NCBI GenBank assembly: GCA_041751425.1
Contig: JBGSXL010000030.1
Coordinates: 1-64,000 of the forward strand
Direction of reading: 5' to 3'
DNA: 64,000 bases
Source: JAVVEG01 sp041751425
GTDB taxonomy: Bacteria > Pseudomonadota > Gammaproteobacteria > Pseudomonadales > Pseudohongiellaceae
The notes under the pieces: model-generated
The model's input: only the letters and a program-made list of their open reading frames with translations
Databases searched by the model: none
What the model was told of the DNA's origin: nothing
Shown here: in pieces, positions 41,744 to 50,141 of the stretch
How positions within the stretch are numbered: the stretch's first letter is position 1
How the letters are laid out: every line of letters begins with the position of its first letter
Translations under genes and position numbers: made by a program

Positions 41744-42601
41744 TTAATCTGTATAGCGCCGCATATAAATAGCACCCACGATCAACACGCTGCCCAGCAC
41801 CAAGCCATACAGCATGTCGTAATTCAAAAATGCGCCCACCAGCTCAGTCCAGCTTACTGACAGGTTCTGATAGGGAATGCCTCGTGAGTCCAGCCAGGTT
41901 GAGAAGTAGCTGCTGCTGAATACAACGCGTTCGGCAATCGCCAGGGCAATCACGACACCGACAGCCCAGAAGAATGGTACTGCGCGGGCGAAAGCGGAGA
42001 CCAACAGCAGCCAGCCGTAAAATGGCAGCAACCATAGGCCTGTCAGAATGGCGACGGATACAATCAACAATACAGCGTTGAAAAATGATTGAATCAGCAA
42101 CCAAAGCAGGCCTGCGCCCAGACCGCTGGATAAAATCAAAACGGTGCTGATAAGCAAAAGCAGCATAAAAAAGAGCAGCAGAATGGCGATGGCGCTCAAA
42201 GGCATCAACACCAGGGCAGTCAGCAATTTGGATGCTACTGTTTTGGCATTCGACACCGGCAATGAGTACCAGAATAAACTCGCACCGGTTTTTCTATCAT
42301 CATACAAACAGACCAGTAAATAGATCGGAATTGTCAGATACAGTGGTGCCAGAAAAAGCATACTGACCATGCCAAAAATTCCAAGCAACTGCACCCTGGC
42401 CTCGGGTTGTGCAATAGAGCTCATGATATTGAGCTGATTTATAGCTGCATCGTAAACCGGTTCGCGGGTGATGCCCCAAAGCAACGCCAATGTGCACAGA
42501 ATGCCGATGGAAACCGGCACCCAGAAGATAGCAATCTTATGTTCCCAGAACTCGCGGAAGATCAGCGTCCGCAGTTGTTTGATGTGGAATTCCATATTCA
42601 T
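41744..42601 (-). CDS. ABC transporter permease (ABC-2 type)
   Basis: A 285-residue membrane protein with about six hydrophobic helices and a cytosolic N-terminal segment (LIFREFWEHKIAIFWVPV) typical of ABC-2 type permeases paired with GntR/YtrA regulators. It overlaps the ATPase gene by 4 bp. Together they should form an exporter, for instance of an antimicrobial peptide or lipid; the substrate is unknown. The last residues (VLIVGAIYMRRYTD) end just 24 bp before the small membrane-protein start. Confidence 0.87.
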   Translation of the reverse strand: MNMEFHIKQLRTLIFREFWEHKIAIFWVPVSIGILCTLALLWGITREPVYDAAINQLNIMSSIAQPEARVQLLGIFGMVSMLFLAPLYLTIPIYLLVCLYDDRKTGASLFWYSLPVSNAKTVASKLLTALVLMPLSAIAILLLFFMLLLLISTVLILSSGLGAGLLWLLIQSFFNAVLLIVSVAILTGLWLLPFYGWLLLVSAFARAVPFFWAVGVVIALAIAERVVFSSSYFSTWLDSRGIPYQNLSVSWTELVGAFLNYDMLYGLVLGSVLIVGAIYMRRYTD

Positions 42602-43470
42602 GATCGCACTCCCGTTGTACCGGCATGAGTCATCATTGCTACAAACAGATCAGAAACGCTGGGAGTGCGCGTCTCGCCCAACACCTGCAAGCGACCCGCG
42701 TCCAGCGTATCGAAAAGGAAAACCTTGCGGCCCAATACATCGCGTTCGTAGATGGGGTTGTAATAACGCGCCTCTTCGAAACGTTCCGCCGACAGAATCA
42801 CTTCGTGAAAACGTTCCGGCAATTCGTCCATGGCGATATCGAGAATGATGCGGCCATGCTGAATGAACAGCAGTTGCGTCAACAGATTTTCAATCTCTTC
42901 CACTTGGTGAGTGCTGATCACAACGGTTTTTTCCGCGTCGTAGTATTCGCCCAGGAGTCTGTCGTAAAACTCCTTGCGGTACATGATGTCCAGTCCCAGT
43001 GTGGGTTCATCAAGAACAAGTAGCCGCACATCAATCGCCATTACCAGCGCCAGGTGCAACTGCGTCACCATCCCTTTCGACAGTTCCTTGATCTTGCTGG
43101 TGCGTTTGATTTCTGTGCGTGCCAGTAGGCGCTCGGCTTTCTCGCGATTGAAGCGGGGATGTACGCCGTCAACAAAATCTATCGCCTGAGAAACGCGCAA
43201 CCATTTTGGCAAGATGCCAACATCGGCGATGAAGCAAACATCCTCCATCAGCAAATGTCTGTCCTGGCGTGGATCACGCCCAGCAACTTCCAGGTCGCCG
43301 GTAAATTCGCACAAACCTAATAGAGCGCGCAGAGCAGTGGTTTTGCCGGCACCGTTAGGTCCAATCAGGCCAGTGATAGCGCCAGGTTGGATGCTGAAAT
43401 TGGCATTGCTCAATGCCTTGTGGTTACCGTATGACTTGCTAAGCCCTTGTGCAGAGATGATCGCGCTCAT
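42598..43470 (-). CDS. ABC transporter ATP-binding protein
   Basis: A 290-residue ATPase. The Walker A motif is GLIGPNGAGKTTALRALLG and Walker B is LLVLDEPTLGLD. The signature loop is degenerate (KELSKGMVTQLHLAL, with LSKGM in place of LSGGQ), as in several ABC-2 exporters of this regulator type. The H-loop is VISTHQVEEI. The gene starts within the stop of the gntR gene and overlaps the permease by 4 bp, so all three are co-translated. Confidence 0.92.
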   Translation of the reverse strand: MSAIISAQGLSKSYGNHKALSNANFSIQPGAITGLIGPNGAGKTTALRALLGLCEFTGDLEVAGRDPRQDRHLLMEDVCFIADVGILPKWLRVSQAIDFVDGVHPRFNREKAERLLARTEIKRTSKIKELSKGMVTQLHLALVMAIDVRLLVLDEPTLGLDIMYRKEFYDRLLGEYYDAEKTVVISTHQVEEIENLLTQLLFIQHGRIILDIAMDELPERFHEVILSAERFEEARYYNPIYERDVLGRKVFLFDTLDAGRLQVLGETRTPSVSDLFVAMMTHAGTTGVRS

Positions 43471-43862
43471 TACCCTTTATCCTCCTGTTCATTGTTGCTG
43501 TCTTCGGCTTGCTGCAATTGCGCTATCAATTGACCAGGTTGTAACCCCAGACGATGAATGCGTTTAAGCAGGGCAGGCCATTCTTCAAGCAGGAATTTCT
43601 CCTTTTCCTGTTCCTGTAATGCTTGTCTGGCACCTGTCAGTACGAACATGCCCAGACCTCGGCGTTTTTCAATCAGGCCTTCCTCCACCATAATCTGCAG
43701 AGCCTTGGACACTGTAATGGGGTTGATGCGCTGATCGCTGGCGATTTGGCGCACGGAGGGCACAGGATCACCTTCCTGTAGTGCACCTTCCAGAATCAAT
43801 TCCACGAGTCGGTCGCGGAGCTGATGGTAGATCGGTTCTTTATCGTTCCAGATGATCTGCAT
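43470..43862 (-). CDS. GntR-family (YtrA-type) transcriptional regulator
   Basis: A 130-residue regulator. Its winged-helix domain opens PIYHQLRDRLVELILEGAL and contains the helix-turn-helix SVRQIASDQRINPITVSKAL with the wing LIEKRRGLGMFVLTG. The short C-terminal tail (about 50 residues, charged and helical) is dimerising only, as in the YtrA subfamily, which usually represses its own ABC exporter operon. The gene heads that operon, and an inverted repeat sits over its probable promoter. Confidence 0.92.
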   Translation of the reverse strand: MQIIWNDKEPIYHQLRDRLVELILEGALQEGDPVPSVRQIASDQRINPITVSKALQIMVEEGLIEKRRGLGMFVLTGARQALQEQEKEKFLLEEWPALLKRIHRLGLQPGQLIAQLQQAEDSNNEQEDKG

Positions 43863-43931
43863 AAGTTTGTGCTGAGTGCCTGGCTGGGTTCAGTTGCTAA
43901 AAATGTTGTCTGGCAGCAATTGACCGCGGTT

Positions 43932-43973
43932 TAGTGTTGTACATAACTATAACACTATATCGCTAAGAGGCAA
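43932..43973 (-). promoter_or_regulatory. Promoter and palindromic operator of the GntR-ABC operon
   Basis: On the minus strand a -35-like TTGCCT (43973-43968) and a -10-like TATAGT (43951-43946) are 16 bp apart, pointing at the gntR gene. A perfect inverted repeat TAGTGTT-N12-AACACTA (43932-43957) covers the -10 box, as expected for an autorepressor site. The spacing and palindrome are seen directly; binding by the GntR protein is inferred. Confidence 0.55.
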
Positions 43974-44045
43974 GTGTTTTTAAAAAATAAATTAGTAATT
44001 AATTCAATTAGTTAGAGGATTGCCAAGGAAATTGTTGCGGAGATG

Positions 44046-44624
44046 TCAGGAACTAAGTAGTTCCTTATAACGGAAACAATCACAAATATGATCGTTTACC
44101 ATGCCGGTCGCCTGCATGTGTGCATACATGATGGTGGAACCGACAAACTTGAAACCACGCTTTTTCAGGTCTTTCGACAAAGCGTCACTTTCTGGTGTGG
44201 AGACGGGTACATCGCTACGCGACTTGCGTTTGTTCTGGAGCGTTTTGCCACCTACAAAGCTCCAGATATATGTATCAAAGCTGCCAAACTCTTTCTGGAC
44301 CTGCAGGAACAGACGCGCATTGTTGCGCAGTGCATAAAGTTTCAGACGATTGCGAATCAAACCCGGATCAAGCAGCAGTTTTTCGATGCTTGCATCTGTC
44401 ATGCGGGCAACAGCCGCAGGATCGAAATTCTTGAACTTCTTGCGATAGTGTTCGCGTTTACGCAGCACGGTTATCCAGCTCAGACCCGCCTGCTGTCCTT
44501 CCAGACAAAGATACTCGAACTGCTTCTGGTCATGATGCACTGGCACTCCCCATTCCGTATCGTGGTAATGAACGTAGAGTTCGTCTTCACCGGGCCACCA
44601 GCAGCGCTTTTTCGCAGATTTCAT
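44046..44624 (-). CDS. tag: DNA-3-methyladenine glycosylase I
   Basis: Tag (192 aa) removes 3-methyladenine from alkylated DNA. The N-terminus RCWWPGEDELYVHYHDTEWG carries the zinc-snap cysteine and catalytic-pocket residues, and FEYLCLEGQQAGLSWITVL is the family block. The C-terminal KKRGFKFVGSTIMYAHMQAT contains the second conserved part, and HICDCFRY provides the distal zinc ligands. It is 12 bp downstream of the RsmC-like gene and is probably part of the rsuA operon. This gives a third alkylation-repair gene in the window after the Ada-AlkA fusion and ogt. Confidence 0.95.
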   Translation of the reverse strand: MKSAKKRCWWPGEDELYVHYHDTEWGVPVHHDQKQFEYLCLEGQQAGLSWITVLRKREHYRKKFKNFDPAAVARMTDASIEKLLLDPGLIRNRLKLYALRNNARLFLQVQKEFGSFDTYIWSFVGGKTLQNKRKSRSDVPVSTPESDALSKDLKKRGFKFVGSTIMYAHMQATGMVNDHICDCFRYKELLSS

Positions 44625-44636
44625 AACAACTCCCTG

Positions 44637-45749
44637 TCATTTGTTCAATTTTGGATACTGCAATGCTACTACTTTGAAACTTTCAGTATTGTTCAACGTT
44701 TCTATTCCAGCGAAATAATCAGCAGCCACTTTTTCCAGTGGAATGAACTGGTTTACCACCAGCAATGCGCGGCCTTGTTTTGCCAATAGTCGTTGAATCT
44801 GCCGCAAAAACTTAATAGTCATGTCACGACTTGCCGCAAAGCCCTGGTGAAAGGGTGGGTTGCACAACACAAGGTCGAAGCCTGGTGCCAGACCGGCTGC
44901 GCAATCATCCAGTGAGACAGTCACCGTCAGATTCTGCGCCGCGAAGTTTGCCGAAGCGGCTAACACGGCAGCAGCATTATTATCAGTGGCAAAGCGCTCT
45001 GCGAAAACGAACTCTCGCGTTGCCAAAAAAATGTAACCATAACCGCAGCCAAGATCCAGCACGCGCATGTTCGCACTTTCATGTACTGTACTTATAGCAG
45101 CCTTATTGGAAGTCTGCACGGCAGGTTTCTGCAACAGATCTCGCAGTGTTTCCACCAGCAGCGCACTGCCACGATCCACTTTGTCCCAGCCGAACACGCC
45201 GGGTTTACTCAGAAATTGCAGGCCAGCGTTCTGGCACTCACGGAGCTCACTGTAATTATTGCTGTCCAGTAAACGTTGTTGATAATCCGCGGAACCTTTA
45301 CCCGTTTTATCGATGGTGTAGATATAGTGAATACCATGTTTCTTGTTCTTCGCTTTAACACCCAGCATTTTCGCTGCATTGACCGCATTAGTTTTTATGC
45401 CATCCTGTTTGCCACCGAGCAGTAACAACTGCCCCTGGTCTGCGAGCAAACGCGCAGCATTGTTGATGCAATGATTCACCAATGCGCGTTCTTTGGAGAC
45501 ACGATAAATGACGCGTGAAAAATACGCGTCAGGCCATTGCGAGAAATCGAAATCATTGAGCGCGGTATTCACGCCGATGGTTTGCAAACTTTGCCATACA
45601 TCGAAGCGGTTCGTGATGGCGTGCAGGTTCTCATGTGCATGCACGGATCGCAATTCCGGGTCAGTCAGGTTTTCATCTATGACCCACAGAGTTCGGGATT
45701 CCGACAGTTGTAGTTGCTGTAGCAGTAATTGTTGCAGCGCATCGCTCAT
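44637..45749 (-). CDS. rRNA guanine-N2-methyltransferase, RsmC/RlmG family
   Basis: A 370-residue SAM-dependent methyltransferase of the RsmC/RlmG family, which methylates the N2 of specific guanines in 16S or 23S rRNA. The N-terminal half is the degenerate duplicate of the catalytic domain. The C-terminal half has the SAM motif RVLDLGCGYGYIFLATREF and the catalytic DLVLCNPPFHQGFAASRDMT (NPPF). RsmC and RlmG cannot be told apart by eye here. Its ATG overlaps the rsuA stop (ATGA), matching a shared rRNA-modification role. Confidence 0.87.
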   Translation of the reverse strand: MSDALQQLLLQQLQLSESRTLWVIDENLTDPELRSVHAHENLHAITNRFDVWQSLQTIGVNTALNDFDFSQWPDAYFSRVIYRVSKERALVNHCINNAARLLADQGQLLLLGGKQDGIKTNAVNAAKMLGVKAKNKKHGIHYIYTIDKTGKGSADYQQRLLDSNNYSELRECQNAGLQFLSKPGVFGWDKVDRGSALLVETLRDLLQKPAVQTSNKAAISTVHESANMRVLDLGCGYGYIFLATREFVFAERFATDNNAAAVLAASANFAAQNLTVTVSLDDCAAGLAPGFDLVLCNPPFHQGFAASRDMTIKFLRQIQRLLAKQGRALLVVNQFIPLEKVAADYFAGIETLNNTESFKVVALQYPKLNK

Positions 45750-46441
45750 GTCAGAAAACTCTGGATCTCTTGCTCGCTCAAAGAGCGATAATGACCTGAT
45801 GGCAGTGAGCTATCCAGAAGCACTTCACCTATTTGAGTGCGATGCAGGTGCAAAACCTTGTTGCCGCAAGCGGCGAACATGCGCTTTACCTGATGATAAC
45901 GACCTTCACTAATGATCACTTCTGCACTGTTATCAGGCAGCGCTCGACACTGGGCGGGTTTGGTAGGTTTGCTCTCGCCATGCAACATGACACCCTCTGC
46001 AAAGTGATCTATCAATTCCTGATCAACAGCGTGCTGAAGTTGCGCGATATAAGTTTTGGAAAAATGGTGACGTGGTGCAGTGACTTTGTGCAGCCATTGA
46101 CCGTCATCACTCAGCAGCACCAACCCAGTAGTATCGATATCCAATCGCCCACCGATGGCCAGTCCGGTGATATCAATGTCAGACAGCATGTCCAGAACGG
46201 TAGGGTGGTCGCTGTCGACAGTTGCGCAAACATAGCCAGCTGGTTTATGCAGCGCGAAGTAGCGCGCAACCGGTAGCGTCAACACCTCATCTTCCAACGT
46301 AACGACGTCGGTGCTCTTGAGACTGAAGGCTGCACTTTTACACACCTGGTCGTTGACCAGAACCTGCCGTCCTCGTATGGCGCGCCGGGAGAGCTCGCGG
46401 GACAGGCCCGTGGCGTGACTGATGAATTTATCCAGGCGCAT
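45746..46441 (-). CDS. rsuA: 16S rRNA pseudouridine(516) synthase
   Basis: RsuA (231 aa, same length as in E. coli) converts U516 of 16S rRNA to pseudouridine. The N-terminal S4 domain is MRLDKFISHATGLSRELSRR with GRQVLVNDQV, and the catalytic aspartate is in IGGRLDIDTTGLVLLSDDG. The C-terminal block SEGRYHQVKRMFAACGNKV is typical of the RsuA group. The start is ATG 46441; a reading from 46525 would add 28 unrelated residues. It is the first gene of the rsuA-rsmC/rlmG-tag operon, divergent from ald. Confidence 0.93.
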   Translation of the reverse strand: MRLDKFISHATGLSRELSRRAIRGRQVLVNDQVCKSAAFSLKSTDVVTLEDEVLTLPVARYFALHKPAGYVCATVDSDHPTVLDMLSDIDITGLAIGGRLDIDTTGLVLLSDDGQWLHKVTAPRHHFSKTYIAQLQHAVDQELIDHFAEGVMLHGESKPTKPAQCRALPDNSAEVIISEGRYHQVKRMFAACGNKVLHLHRTQIGEVLLDSSLPSGHYRSLSEQEIQSFLT

Positions 46442-46565
46442 GGGGGTAGCAGTCTCATTGGCGAAAAGGGCGGACAGTATAGGGGTAGCATGGCGGCAAG
46501 GCAATTCAAGTGCGGTGAACAGCAATACCTGTCACCCGTTCCAATTCTGCAGGCTGCGGATATGT

Positions 46566-46571
46566 TATAGT
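46566..46571 (+). promoter_or_regulatory. Possible -10 box of ald promoter
   Basis: TATAGT at 46566-46571 precedes a GC-rich stretch (ACGCGCC) 64 bases before the ald start. The sequence 17 bp upstream (AATTCT) is a poor -35, so this is only a candidate. Confidence 0.3.
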
Positions 46572-46634
46572 ACGCGCCGTATCGCCACAGCAGGTGGCAA
46601 CCAAAACACAGCAGTAATCAATGCGGAAATCATT

Positions 46635-47762
46635 ATGAAGATTGGTACCCCCAAAGAAATAAAAGCGCACGAATATCGTGTTGGATTGACAGTTAGTGCA
46701 GTCACAGAGTTAGTCAAATATGGTCACCAGGTATACGTAGAAACCGGCGCTGGCGCTGGTGTCAGTATGACCGACGAGGATTATCTTAACGCTGGTGCGC
46801 AAATAGTAGCTGACGCGCAGGCGCTGTTCGCATCTGTTGAGATGGTAGTCAAAGTGAAGGAACCGCAACCTCAGGAGTGCGCAATGCTGCGCGCGAGTCA
46901 AACCTTGTTTACTTATCTGCACCTGGCAGCAGATGAGAAACTGACGCGTAGCCTGATGAGCAGTCAGGCTACGTGTGTCGCTTATGAAACAATTACAGAC
47001 AACGCAGGCCGTCTGCCACTGTTAACCCCTATGTCACAGATTGCCGGCCGCTTGTCTATTCAGGCAGGTGCTGCCCATCTGGAGAAAATCAGGGGCGGTC
47101 GCGGTGTACTGTTGGGTGGTGCAACAGGGGTGCCACCAGCGCGAGTGGTGGTAATTGGTGGTGGAGTGGTGGGCAATAACGCCTGTCAGGTCGCATTGGG
47201 CATGGGTGCAGATGTGATTGTGCTCGACAAGTCGTTGCTCAAATTGGAAGAATTAAGTCAACAATTTGGTAGTCAATTGCAAACCTCATACGCTTCCACG
47301 GCGAATATCGAACGATTTGTCATGGAAGCCGATTTGGTGATAGGCGCCGTACTTGTACCGGGACGCAGTGCAGACAAGCTCATTCCCAGCAGTCTGGTCA
47401 AAAAAATGAAACCTGGCTCCGTTATTGTGGACGTCGCGATTGACCAAGGCGGCAGTTGCGAAAACTCTCGCCCAACCACGCATTCCGAACCAACCTTTGT
47501 CGTGGATGGTGTAATTCATTATTGCGTCGCCAATATGCCGGGAGCAGTGCCTACAACTGCATCGGAAGCATTGGGTAATGTCACGTTACCTTTTGTGCTG
47601 GAAATGGCGGACAAGGGTGTTCACAAGGCGCTACTGGAGAATGCCAACCTGCGCAATGGTTTGAATGTGTTTGCTGGCAAGCTCACATGTCTGCCAGTTG
47701 CACAGGGTTTTAATATGGGTTTTGAAAGTGCTGAAACCCTACTGGCACAAGCCACGAAGTAA
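46635..47762 (+). CDS. ald: Alanine dehydrogenase
   Basis: Ald (375 aa) interconverts L-alanine and pyruvate with NAD+ and ammonia. The N-terminal signature region KIGTPKEIKAHEYRVGLT contains the pyruvate-binding Arg, and VVKVKEPQPQE follows with the catalytic lysine. FTYLHLAAD carries the active-site histidine, and the NAD site is VVVIGGGVVGNNACQVALGM. PGAVPTTASEALGNVTLPF near the C-terminus is characteristic. The start at ATG 46635 is set by family alignment, with GGAAA upstream; an earlier in-frame start at 46422 would overlap rsuA. Its stop overlaps the start of the PepSY gene by one base. Confidence 0.95.
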   Translation: MKIGTPKEIKAHEYRVGLTVSAVTELVKYGHQVYVETGAGAGVSMTDEDYLNAGAQIVADAQALFASVEMVVKVKEPQPQECAMLRASQTLFTYLHLAADEKLTRSLMSSQATCVAYETITDNAGRLPLLTPMSQIAGRLSIQAGAAHLEKIRGGRGVLLGGATGVPPARVVVIGGGVVGNNACQVALGMGADVIVLDKSLLKLEELSQQFGSQLQTSYASTANIERFVMEADLVIGAVLVPGRSADKLIPSSLVKKMKPGSVIVDVAIDQGGSCENSRPTTHSEPTFVVDGVIHYCVANMPGAVPTTASEALGNVTLPFVLEMADKGVHKALLENANLRNGLNVFAGKLTCLPVAQGFNMGFESAETLLAQATK

Positions 47763-48376
47763 TGAAGACTCGCAAATTGCACAGACTGTTGGGGCTGACA
47801 CTCTTGGCTCCTTTGATAGTTTGGGCTATCACAGGCATGGTTTTTCTGGTGCAACCAGGCTACGGTTCTGCCTATGCTGTTTTAGAGCCTCGCACTTACC
47901 CTTTGGTAGAGCCATTGGTTTTGCCTGCGAGTAACGATTGGCTGGAATATCGCGTATTGAGAACCATACTGGGTGAGCATCTGCTGGTCAAAACTGACGC
48001 TGCCTGGCTACACCTTGATAAACAGACATTGGAAGCAGCACCACTGCCAGTCGAGGAAAAGCAGACAGAGTTATTAAGTGATGCAATTACCGTAAATCCT
48101 GAACGTTACGGAGAGGTAAGCCGCTATGAAAATGGTGCGTTTCACACATCAACAGGAGTAGAAATATCCCTGAATTGGAATACGTTGTCCTTCAGACAAT
48201 ATGGCGAGGATACGTACTGGATCGATCGCCTGTATCGATTGCATTATCTTCAGTGGACGGGCATTCGGTGGCTGGACAGAGTTCTGGGAATTAGCGGTTT
48301 ATTGCTCTTGATCTTTTCCAGCGTAACTGGAATACAGATGGTCATGCAAACTAAGCCTGACCAGCAGAGGTCATGA
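47762..48376 (+). CDS. PepSY-associated membrane protein
   Basis: A 204-residue protein with an N-terminal transmembrane helix (LLGLTLLAPLIVWAITGMVF) and a second one near the C-terminus (VLGISGLLLLIFSSVTGIQM), enclosing a periplasmic loop of about 130 residues. The 'HRLLGLTLL' opening and 'WLDRVLGISGLLLLIFSSVTG' closing resemble PepSY-TM proteins, which are often linked to iron or flavin-reductase systems. No such partner lies next to it. It is coupled to ald by a one-base overlap and runs 26 bp into the convergent marC gene. Confidence 0.65.
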   Translation: MKTRKLHRLLGLTLLAPLIVWAITGMVFLVQPGYGSAYAVLEPRTYPLVEPLVLPASNDWLEYRVLRTILGEHLLVKTDAAWLHLDKQTLEAAPLPVEEKQTELLSDAITVNPERYGEVSRYENGAFHTSTGVEISLNWNTLSFRQYGEDTYWIDRLYRLHYLQWTGIRWLDRVLGISGLLLLIFSSVTGIQMVMQTKPDQQRS

Positions 48377-48953
48377 ACCGTTCAAAACCATTCAATAACA
48401 TCTGCACGGAAATAGACACCAGTATCATCCCCATCAGACGTTCTATTGCCTTCAGTCCTCGATGCCCGAGTATCCGGTAGAAGAAAGGAGAGGCCAGCAG
48501 GATAGCGGCTGATACCGCCCAGGCTCCAACTAATGCGAGCAACCAGTACACAGTGTTGTCTGGGCCGGTTTCGGCTAACAGCACCAAGGTTGCAAGCACA
48601 GAGGGTCCCGCTATCAAAGGAATGGCAAGTGGCACCACTAACGGTTCTTCATCCCCTTCTTCGTTACCCATGACACCGCCACGGGATGGAAAAATCATGC
48701 GGATAGCGATGATCATCAAAACCAGACCGCCGGCAATTGCCACAGCCTCCTGAGATAATGCCAATACTCCCAGAATTGACGGCCCAACAAACAGGAACAG
48801 CATCATCACTGCCAGTGCTATCAGAAGTTCACGAACCAGGATGCGATTGCGGCGTTCCGGCGCCACTTTTTGCAATACGGAAAGGAAGATCGGAATATTG
48901 CCCAGTGGATCCATGATTAAGAACAGGGTCACCGCAACAGCGAAGGTTTCCAT
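48351..48953 (-). CDS. MarC family integral membrane protein
   Basis: A 200-residue membrane protein with six hydrophobic helices. MDPLGNIPIFLSVL and AIPLIAGPSVLATLV are the conserved MarC half-motifs, and the C-terminal LKAIERLMGMILVSISVQM is also typical. The family was once thought linked to multiple antibiotic resistance, but that has not held up; its function is unknown. The start is ATG 48953 with GAGG upstream, four bases after the pilU stop, so it is probably co-transcribed with pilU. Confidence 0.9.
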   Translation of the reverse strand: METFAVAVTLFLIMDPLGNIPIFLSVLQKVAPERRNRILVRELLIALAVMMLFLFVGPSILGVLALSQEAVAIAGGLVLMIIAIRMIFPSRGGVMGNEEGDEEPLVVPLAIPLIAGPSVLATLVLLAETGPDNTVYWLLALVGAWAVSAAILLASPFFYRILGHRGLKAIERLMGMILVSISVQMLLNGFERFMTSAGQA

Positions 48954-48957
48954 GGTT

Positions 48958-50100
48958 TCAGTGGCCTCTGCCGTCGTCTTCTTTTGGTGCCAGCGACAAG
49001 CCTGATTCATCATCTTCTTCGTCAGCTTCAGCCGGATTCTTGCCTTCGGACAGCTGGACTTTCAAGCGCAGGTTATTCTTGGAGTCTGCATTCTTGAGTG
49101 CTTCTTCCAGCGTAATCTTGCCGGTCTTGTAAAGATCGAATAAAGCAGAGTCGAAAGTCTTCATGCCCTGATTTTCTGACTTCTCCATCACTTCCTTGAT
49201 CTCGTCCACTTTACCTTGCTTGATCAGATCGCAGACGCGTGGTGTACCCAGCAGTACCTCAATGGCAGCCGCACGTTTGCCGTCCACGGTAGGAATTAGA
49301 CGTTGTGATACGAAGCCTTGCAGGTTCAAAGACATATCCATGAAGAGCTGCTTGTGCCGTTCCTCCGGGAAAAAGTTGATGATTCTGTCCAGCGCCTGGT
49401 TGGCGTTATTGGCATGCAGTGTTGACAGGCAGAGGTGTCCGGTTTCAGCAAAAGCAAGAGCGTGTTCCATGGTTTCCTGGCTGCGGATCTCACCGATGAG
49501 AATGACATCTGGCGCCTGACGCAAAGTATTTTTCAACGCTTCCTCATAGCTCATTGTATCCACGCCAACTTCGCGCTGATTGACAATGGACTTCTTGTGC
49601 TGGTGTACAAACTCCACAGGATCTTCGATGGTAATGATGTGGCCATCACTGTTCATATTGCGATGGTCAATAAGAGCGGCGAGTGAAGTTGATTTACCTG
49701 ACCCTGTGCCACCAACGAAAAGCACCAGACCGCGCTTTTGCATGATCAGGGTTTTCAGAATCTGCGGCAGCCCTAACGAATCTGCGCTGGGTATTTCAGT
49801 TTTGATATTACGGGCAACCAGCGCCAGCTGGCCACGCTGCTTAAAAATGTTGACACGGAAGCGGCCAATGTCGGGATCAGAGATAGCCAGATTCATTTCC
49901 GGATTTTTTTCGAAATCTTTGATCTGTTCTGGTGACATGATCTGATAAGCAATTTTCTTGACGGCATCATCAGGGAGCACCTGTGAACCAAGCGGCGTCA
50001 ATTTGCCAAAAGCTTTCATACTGGGTGGTGCGCCAGTGGTGAGAAACAGGTCGGAACCTTCCCGTTGAATCATGATGCGTAACAGATCTTTGAAGCCCAT
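48958..50100 (-). CDS. pilU: Type IV pilus retraction ATPase PilU
   Basis: A 380-residue secretion-type hexameric ATPase. Walker A is LFVGGTGSGKSTSLAALID, the Asp box is IITIEDPVEFVH, Walker B is DVILIGEIRSQETME, and the His box is LCLSTLHANNANQALDRI. The N-terminal PAS-like domain opens MIQREGSDLFLTTGAPPS. The serine-rich 'GSDLFLTTGAPP' and the long acidic C-terminal tail (AEADEEDDESGLSLAP) fit PilU better than PilT. It helps retract type IV pili for twitching. No pilT is in the window. Confidence 0.93.
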   Translation of the reverse strand: MGFKDLLRIMIQREGSDLFLTTGAPPSMKAFGKLTPLGSQVLPDDAVKKIAYQIMSPEQIKDFEKNPEMNLAISDPDIGRFRVNIFKQRGQLALVARNIKTEIPSADSLGLPQILKTLIMQKRGLVLFVGGTGSGKSTSLAALIDHRNMNSDGHIITIEDPVEFVHQHKKSIVNQREVGVDTMSYEEALKNTLRQAPDVILIGEIRSQETMEHALAFAETGHLCLSTLHANNANQALDRIINFFPEERHKQLFMDMSLNLQGFVSQRLIPTVDGKRAAAIEVLLGTPRVCDLIKQGKVDEIKEVMEKSENQGMKTFDSALFDLYKTGKITLEEALKNADSKNNLRLKVQLSEGKNPAEADEEDDESGLSLAPKEDDGRGH

Positions 50101-50141
50101 TGTCTTGTCCTGTATTTCCTTGCTGTTATTTTGTCATTATT

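Noticed and set aside
46422..46634. N-terminal extension of alanine dehydrogenase
   Set aside because: It overlaps the start of rsuA and adds 71 residues absent from the family; ATG 46635 fits the family N-terminus.
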